Assembly: GCA_043228905.1 (NCBI GenBank)
Contig: JBHGNT010000020.1
Span: 7,812,001-7,876,000 of the forward strand
Source: Azolla caroliniana
Lineage: Eukaryota; Polypodiophyta
DNA length: 64,000 bases
Direction: 5' to 3'
Each line of letters begins with the position of its first letter. Position 1 is the stretch's first letter. The translations under genes and the position numbers were made by a program. Positions 57,561-64,000 of this stretch are shown piece after piece. The notes under the pieces are model-generated. The model worked only from the letters and a program-made list of their open reading frames with translations, had not been told where the DNA came from and did no database searches.

Positions 57561-58928
57561 ATAATTGATCTAGCCTAGCATATGATCATTTCTATGTTCA
57601 AAGTTGTATTATGGGTTTTCATCTCTCAAAGTGATCATTCTCTATTTCATGTCATGTATGTGGTCTTGCTATGTCACTTTTTTTTCAAAGATGCGCTCAC
57701 CATTTGTTAGAATTCTCTATTTGAGTCATAACACGTAATAATCTCAATGAGGTCCTTGAATATTGGTCCTGAATTTGTGGAAGTGCTAGTTGGTCTTATA
57801 GAGTGCTTCTTTACACTGAAACAATTAACCAAGGAGACATTGTGTTGATTTGGACACACGTCTTCTTGGTTCTCAAAGTAATCTATGTGGTTTTTTTAGG
57901 TTTTCTTTGCTAATGTGTGACACAAGGTTGACCATTTTATTTGATAGAGAAAATTCATTTAGCTATTATGTGATGCAAATAATAAAGTCATTTATGCAAA
58001 TGATCAAGTAAAGCAAGTTATCCATTTGAAGCTTGGGGAAAATCATTATCTATCAATGCTAGCCAAAATAGATGAGAACTAATTGCTACTAATTCATTCA
58101 ACCAATGTGAAGAAGTTCTAATGTTTTCTTGGTATCAAATAAATGATATCATGATCCATGGTACCTTTTTCCTACTCAAATTTTGCATCATACTAACTAG
58201 GTTATGTGTGCCTTTTACTTTAATCGAGTTTCAAGAGATCCCTATATTGGGGATGTAGGTTGAGGATTCTAGGGAATACAAATAACATCTGCATTTTTAC
58301 TATGATCATTTTTCAAAAGATCCCTGGATGGGGATTTAGGCAGAGGGTTTGAGGGTATACGAATTAACATTTGGATGCTTCCAAAATTCAGTGAGCGTTC
58401 AAAATAACTAGTGAATTACAACACACAAATAAGCATGCAAGGTTTCTATTTTTCCCTAGTTGGTTTCATTACCATTAAGGTACTCCAAAGTTAGCGGGGT
58501 TCCAAAATGGACAATCCATGTTGAATCACCACTTGGTGGGTCCATCAATCCACTTTACAAGTTAACCCATCCACCTATTTATACAACACACATCATTTTC
58601 TTATAGTGAGGAGATTGCATTAGTTTTCATTACAACACTGCCAATGGGATACATGGCATATACTTCTACCAATGTGTGAATCTAATTCATCTTCGATGAA
58701 AAGCTAGTAGTGGACCTACTAACTCTTGTGCAAACTTTGGAACACTGAACAATATCCTTATTTTATTCCTAATCATCTTCAGGGTTGCGAGAAAGCAGGT
58801 CAACATCAAAGTTGCTACTCATGTGGTCAATCCTCAAGGTGATCAAACCCAAGGTTGTTCTTTTACATGCATAACCATAACTGATTTGAGATAGTTTTTT
58901 CGTAGTTTTCCCTAATCTAATGATGAGT
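57561..58928. other. No gene recognised
   Basis: AT-rich intergenic DNA without domain-bearing ORFs. A phrase AGATCCCT..TGGGGAT..TAGG occurs twice at about 58230-58270 and 58318-58350, a weak local repeat. Confidence 0.45.
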
Positions 58929-59524
58929 ATGTGTGGGGTTAATTCTAAGAGGAAGGAGGGTATGAATAGTAATATTTAATTCTATGGTGTGAGATAACTA
59001 TTAAGTGTGTTATCACTAGACGACTTCACATAAAAGTAGTCAAATGTGAACACACTAGGGGCCTAGGGTTTTTGCTTATATAAGAAGGATAGTTACCTTC
59101 TTAGCAAGGAGGCTTGACTTCTGTTTAGACTATAACAATGTGGCTATAACTTTTGTTAGCTATGAACGTGTGATCCTTGTAGGACCCAAGGTATTGTCGG
59201 GCTAAAAGTCCTACTCTACCCAAGCCTTGTATTCCTAGTGTGAACTCACTACCTCAGTTAGGGCTTGACTATAAAAGCACGTAACTGAGTCTTGTAAAAT
59301 AGTTCTATCGGGATTTGTAACATGATTTTCTTTTGAGCTATAACTATGTAACTGTCATCTTCTCTCTCCTTGCACACTCTTCACCAAAGGTTGAACAATG
59401 CACCATCAGACTCTCACTTCTTATCAGTTTTCTTGGTTCACACAAAAGATCCTAGTTACTTCTGCAACCAACTGGTTCATCATCTCATACTAACCGGCTA
59501 AAGTACACATAACGCTAAACAAAG

Positions 59525-59535
59525 TGGTATCAGAG
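59525..59535 (+). other. Primer-binding site of copia I
   Basis: TGGTATCAGAG is the initiator-Met type, three bases after the LTR end. Confidence 0.85.
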
Positions 59536-59594
59536 TGATCTTGGAATCCAACAACAACAACCATACAAGGAGAAGAACAAATCGGCTGAAGAAA

Positions 59595-60260
59595 ATGACT
59601 AGGTCAAGATTTCACTTCCATAGAATGATGACCTCGACATCCAGCACCAACTGCGAGATCAAAAGATTCAACGACAAGAACTTTGCCCTCTGGAAGGAGA
59701 TGATGCACGATGTACTGATCATTTGGCGTCAAGTTGAAGCAATTCGGCACAACACGAAGACGGCATTAATGACAGTAGAATAATGGCGCTCTCTAGACGA
59801 AATTGCCACATTCACCATTCAGATGCACTTTGCCGAAAACGTCTATTTCAACATGGCCAAAGAGACATTGGCATACGCCGTGTGGGAGAAACTCAAGGCC
59901 ATGTATGAAAAGAAATCATCTTCATCGAAACTCATATTGATCCGACAATTGTTCAATATGAAGATGACGGAATTGAAGCCGAAAACCTCACATCAACACC
60001 TTTAACTGGGCAAAATTTCGAAGAACAAGTCAAAGCCTTTGTGCTTCTCTCGAGCTTGCCAATGAGTTGGGGAGTATTTTGCACCACATTCACGAATAGG
60101 TCCTTGAAGTTGGCGTTGGACGAAGCTATCAGAACGATATTGTCGGAAGATATCCGACGAATATCAATGGGACTCTCCATTGACGACAATGTAGAAGCCC
60201 ATATTTTGGCTAATACGTCAACATTGCCAAATCCCGATCAGGGGAAGTCCTCTTGCTAGA
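59595..60260 (+). pseudogene. Copia I gag remnant
   Basis: Copia (UBN2-type) gag: IKRFNDKNFALWKEMMHDVL, then WRSLDEIATFTIQMHFAENV, AYAVWEKLKAMYEKKSSSSK and LILIRQLFNMKMTELK. The order and spacing match the gag core WxxLDxxA..TAxxxWxxLxxxYExxS. Stops at about 59781 and 60003, then a frameshift, end the reading. No zinc knuckle or later domain is present. Confidence 0.7.
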
Positions 60261-60290
60261 AGGATCAACGACCAAAGAGATCCTCTATAG

Positions 60291-60755
60291 CGCATATGCC
60301 AAATCACTAGAATCGGCAAAAAACATGTTTGCATTTAGAAATGTAAGGATCATGCACAATTGGAAGGATAAGGAATATTCCGTTGATTTTAGTGCTTTTT
60401 TAACCATCTCACAAAACATGTGATACCTGTATCACATATGCTCAAAGACTCAATGGAAAAGCTTAAAATCTCACCATTTCATAAAACTGTAAATTCACAA
60501 AATTAGGCACATTTCACAAATTTACGCGGCCCATGTTTTTTATCGTAAAATTAACAACTCATGTTTTTGATAACAAACAATATTCACAAGGAGCGATTGA
60601 TTTAAAAAAAATTAAGCTTTACATTGTTCGTGTTCTTACAAGCTTATATTGTTGACCGTTCATGCCAAAAATACAATTAAGAGTTATTCCTCTCATAAGA
60701 ATCACTACTAGCCTAGTATACAATGGTGACTCATCCTCCTCATCAGATGTATCAA
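60291..60755. other. No gene recognised
   Basis: AT-rich sequence between the copia I remnant and the DUF7869 pseudogene. No LTR end was identified. Confidence 0.4.
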
Positions 60756-62574
60756 TTAAAGCATTGTCTTCATCAAAAACCAAATGTTGTGAGTCCGAAT
60801 CATGTGTAAAAGATCTGGTCCGCCTTGTAGACTTGGTAATTTCTCTTTTATAATGTCTATTGTTGACTTCCTTAAACGCCCAACTTTTGTCAGTGTAAAG
60901 TTGTACACAATGATATCCACCTCTTGCATGTCAAGTGTCGATGTGTTACGAATATTTCTTTTATGCTTTCTATTTCCTCTTGACGTTGGGCATTCCATCC
61001 TCTCCAATGTATACTTGCATGTAAATGCATTTTTGCTTTTGGTGGTGTACCAATGCACCTTTGTAGACTTTATCTGATTTTGGTTTTCATGCATCACCAT
61101 GTCCAATACTTTAATAATCCAGAATTGTCCAATACTTTACCAATCCAGAATTGGTACCCTAGGTCATTGTCATTTGTAGCTGTGGAAACTAACATCCCAA
61201 CCTTCATTTCTTGCAAGTTTCCTTGCCAACAGGCTTCTGTTGCTTTTGTCATCCTCGGTGCCACATAAATGTCTCTCTGTTGTTGATGGAGCAAGTTGTC
61301 AAGATCCGCATTAGGTGCATGAGGTGGCGTTTGAGAATTAGGCGAGTGTTGTATGGACCATGTAAATGGTATCTGCAAGGACCAAATACCAATGAAGGAA
61401 TTATCAATAATTCCTTGTTCATCACTAAAGAACATGTCCCACCATGAGGTATCTTGTGGTCCAACATACTTCTTTGCATTATCAATGTGCTTCCTTTTGT
61501 CCTGTAAGGCTTGCATCCAGAAGTTCCTTTGTTCATCTACCAACTCACCGTGCATTTCTTTTTTAGTCTCAATCGGCATTTGTTTTACACCACAAACGGT
61601 AGTAGATGGCATATGAAGCAAGAACTAGCAACCGCCTTCTGGCTCCCATTGTGGGGAATATGAATATTGCTTTGCATGCAATCACATACAACCACATATA
61701 TCATTTTTCTTTATCAAGAATACGTTATTGAAGCTAATATTGTTTAATTGGGCTAACACTTTCATATTCCCCTCCCCGCCATTAATTATGTATCTCTGAA
61801 AGTCGTATATCTCCTTTAAGTGGAACACATTCAGACGTGGCATATATGCATCACAAATGACGTCAAATAACTTTGGTAATGTGAAACCATCATATCAAGA
61901 CAACTGTCTAGAGAATGTACTGAATATTTGATCAATATGGTCATGTGTGTGACCAACTAGAAGGAAGCTAACTTTAACTTTCCTAAACACTCCATGTTTC
62001 ACCAACATACTCAAATATCCGAAGACAGTTGAATTCTTGTTCTCCCTAGCAGTGTTGTCCAATTGAATGTAGAGAACAAGGGGCAACGGGTGCCCTTAAT
62101 TAATCAAAAACCTTTGAATCACAGTAACTGTTAGGTTGGGGTCGTTGTGGACATTTAGGTAAGTAATGAAGACGTGAGGTTTAATTGTCCCATTATAAGC
62201 AAAACAACCCATCAAGTGCATTTGAACGAGACATTCACCGTTGACATATTTCGGAAGCCTCCTAAGGTGAGGCAAACACGTCTTCTTCTGGTCCATACCA
62301 TAAATAATTAGACACACATATTGTTCGGGTTTCTTCAACGACTTTTCTCTGTGGTGCATCGCGTTTTTCCGCTCCAGTGCTTGCGCTTCTCGATGGTCCT
62401 GTAACAACTTTTTATTGATGTCCTTCTCCTTTGTTGTTTTGGCACCTTTAGCCATGCTCTTTGGGTTTGCACAAATAGAACAATATCCCATGCGTACTTT
62501 TTGAGGTATAACAACGTTAGTGAATCATGTTGACCACAATCTTGTGAACTGACTGTAGGTGACATATTTATCAC
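60756..62574 (-). pseudogene. DUF7869-containing protein pseudogene
   Basis: Long, intronless coding remnant on the minus strand. Blocks in order: ERKNAMHHREKSLKKPEQYV and LMGCFAYNGTIKPHVFITYL (62491-62100), VLYIQLDNTARENKNSTVFG then LVGHTHDHIDQIFSTFSRQL (62086-61890), DGFTLPKLFDVICDAYMPRL (about 61870), KKYVGPQDTSWWDMFFSDEQ (about 61480), and KVHWYTTKSKNAFTCKYTLE (about 61050). The LDN..ENKN..GHTHxDID pattern is how I recognise DUF7869, an RNase H-like family of unknown role in plants and some animals. Several stops and frameshifts separate the blocks. An N-terminus beyond 62574 is not visible. Confidence 0.7.
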
Positions 62575-62595
62575 TTGACGTTAACATATCTGATC

Positions 62596-63028
62596 TGTAG
62601 GAATCATATGTTATTCGCTAGCCGGACAAGGCCTAACACAAGGTGTCACGGAGACACTTCACCAAAGGGTGATTACGGCATAGGATTAAGATTCAACGAT
62701 TACACCGACTTACGTAGGTTACACGATTAGAATGCTTTGGTTAATTACACGCGTAAGATATAACATTAATTACAGAACGGAAATCAAGACAGAAGTATAA
62801 ACATCATAAGCTCTATTAATTATCCGCTCTCATTACAATGGGGTCCGGGCCTTTAAATAGGTTTCCGGCCCGTAGTACAAAACGGTGCCTCTCGCACCTA
62901 TTCGGGCTCCGTCCGGATCTGGAACGGCATACCGTTTCCAGTCCGTCCGTCCACACTATGCTCATTTACAACCATATCTAATTAATTCCTTCACTCCGTA
63001 TTTTGGACTCCTTGCCGGCCGGTAACAC
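62596..63028 (-). repeat. Probable 3' LTR of element J
   Basis: On the minus strand it starts TGTTACCGGCCGGCAAGG (63028), has a TATTTAAAGG box around 62856, and may end GATTCCTACA at 62596. The right copy (from 63941) begins inside this sequence, so the left boundary is inferred from TG..CA ends only. Confidence 0.45.
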
Positions 63029-63940
63029 ATGGCACGCCCGTGGGACAGTACCTTGTACGTCGAACCCTTCTCGGCCCCTTCATTGTTCACCCAAATTGTC
63101 CAAATTACTTTGTTCAAGAATTTCCGCTTGTTCTTCCGGTTGTGGTTGTTGCGGCTGTGCTTGCTGCTGCTGCTGTGGTTGCGGTTGGGACTGAGGTTGC
63201 TCCGGCTGCTCTGCTTGCTACTGCTGCTCCGTTTGTTTCGCTGACTCCGGCTGCTCCGTTTGTCTCTCTGGCTCCGGCATCTCCGTTTGACTGCTTCCGG
63301 TCCGGTCTCCTTCCAGTAACGGTTCCTCATCACTGAGGTTGACCGTAACTGGTTCTCGTTCTTTCTCTCCCCGGATCCGGGACCTCTCGTAGCTTTCAAA
63401 CTGGATCTGCGCCTCCAGCCTGTCGTCGTCCAGCTGAGCTACAAGTTGCCGGACTTGCTCTAGTTGGTCCTCTGCCAAGGCTTGAAAGTCTTCGGCAAGC
63501 TCATCTCTTATGCCGGTGAAGTCTTCGGAAGTCAGCATATAGCAATCATCTCCCTCCTTCCGCCGGTTCTCTACGTCAGCCCGGAGCAATTGGAGTTCCG
63601 CCGCGTTCGTGGCCCACTTGGTCCACCATTTGACAGAACCGTTGTCAATCAAGCTCTTGGTCTGGTTCAACCAGGCCCGCATTATATCTTGGATGCGACT
63701 TGCTCCCATTTGTGCTCTGCTTTCCACCACTTGTCGCTCCTCCTTCAACTGCTTGATGAGATTTGCCGTATCCTCCGCCTGCTCTCTGTATCGCGTCAGC
63801 TGCCCTTGATATGTCGTTTGCAGCCTCTGCAGTACCTCCGCCGCTCTTTCTTTTTCCGCCTGCTGTTGCCTGAGGAGCTCTGTCCGGACCTTCTCCGCCT
63901 CTTCCAACCGTCTTCTGTTTTCCGCTTGTTCCTTGGCGAA
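63029..63940 (-). CDS. Coiled-coil, Gln-rich ORF of element J (partial or degraded)
   Basis: Open minus-strand frame from the LTR junction through EQAENRRRLEEAEKVRTELL, KLIDNG-type and LRADVENRRKEGDDCYMLTS to VNLSDEEPLLEGD, ending in Glu/Gln-Pro-rich low-complexity sequence (63100-63250). Heptad-like Leu/Glu spacing over the first 100 or so residues predicts a coiled coil. The frame enters from the LTR repeat without an ATG, so the N-terminus is probably deleted. A gag-like structural protein is possible but not shown. Confidence 0.45.
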
Positions 63941-64000
63941 TGCGTAAGATATAACATTAATTACAGAACGGAAATCAAGACAGAAGTATAAACATCATAA
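63941..64000 (-). repeat. Start of the second LTR copy of element J
   Basis: 60 bases match 62748-62808 almost base for base, up to the window edge. Confidence 0.75.

Larger units (their letters stand above)
58929..60290 (+). mobile_element. Copia element I, 5' part only
   Basis: 5' LTR about 58929-59521 (start TGTGTGGGGTTAATTC is approximate, end CGCTAAACA is clear), primer site 59525-59535, then a gag remnant to about 60290. There is no protease, integrase or RT afterwards, so the element is truncated. A TATATAAG box lies near 59079 in the LTR. Confidence 0.65.
62596..64000 (-). mobile_element. LTR element J with a coiled-coil ORF, right end outside window
   Basis: A stretch of about 60 bases starting GCGTAAGATATAACATTAAT occurs at 62745-62808 and again from 63941 to the window end, enclosing about 1.1 kb. 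This is the pattern of two LTRs around a short internal region. The left LTR is approximately 62596-63028 (minus start TGTTACCGGCCGG). The bases next to it resemble those next to element M near 6784. The enclosed ORF is on the minus strand. There is no RT or integrase, so J is either a non-autonomous element or internally deleted. Confidence 0.55.

Noticed and set aside
58195-58390. A pair of weak repeats as LTR ends of copia I
   Set aside because: No TG..CA termini and no link to the primer site at 59525; the LTR start was placed near 58929 instead, with low certainty.

Overview
The window is plant nuclear DNA, nearly all of it decayed, nested retrotransposons. Evidence for a land plant: Ty1/copia and Ty3/gypsy elements with initiator-Met primer sites (TGGTATCAGAGC), a PLS-type pentatricopeptide (PPR) pseudogene, a split PAM2-DUF1771-Smr gene with GT..AG introns, and LINEs with the APE/zf-RVT architecture. 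The PPR repeat style (KAC..IG phrases), a DUF7869 remnant, a gypsy RT with the GAYNLVRI motif, and another with FLDDIPIKG make a seed-free vascular plant such as a fern my best guess. That is inference from remembered family distributions, not proof.

Layout. 1-6442: copia A (minus, runs off the left edge) inserted into copia B (minus), which also holds a 233-bp TIR element. 6443-7020: LTR-like 3' end of another element. 7277-12306: decayed gypsy K (plus). 12307-14127 and 19573-19753: one LINE (L) split by copia D (plus, 14128-19572). 19754-24170: copia E (minus), a sister of D. 24226-25275: about seven copies of a 140-150 bp tandem repeat. 25400-27420: PPR pseudogene split by a solo LTR. 28051-35860: an unidentified reading frame split by gypsy F (minus), whose 5' LTR is split by a 1.77-kb non-autonomous LTR element (G). 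36424-47490: gypsy H (minus), split by a solo LTR and by complete copia C. 47403-50040: LINE remnants with a solo LTR. 50041-52520: no gene seen.

The only clearly intact host gene is at 52.8-56.9 kb on the plus strand: a CID7-like protein (PAM2, CUE-like, DUF1771, Smr). Its exon structure can be read directly and the spliced frame stays open. Then come an empty stretch, a truncated copia (I, 58.93-60.29 kb), a DUF7869 pseudogene (minus, 60.76-62.57 kb), and an LTR element with a coiled-coil ORF (J, minus, 62.6 kb to the right edge).

The order of insertion can be read from target-site duplications. CATGG flanks copia C, TAAAC and TATGC flank two solo LTRs, CTTCC flanks G, GGCCT flanks a third solo LTR, and ACTTT sits at both ends of D. 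In several cases removing the insert restores the interrupted reading frame. Most nonsense codons I checked in the elements fit C-to-T change at CGA, CAG or CAA codons, as expected for methylated repeats.
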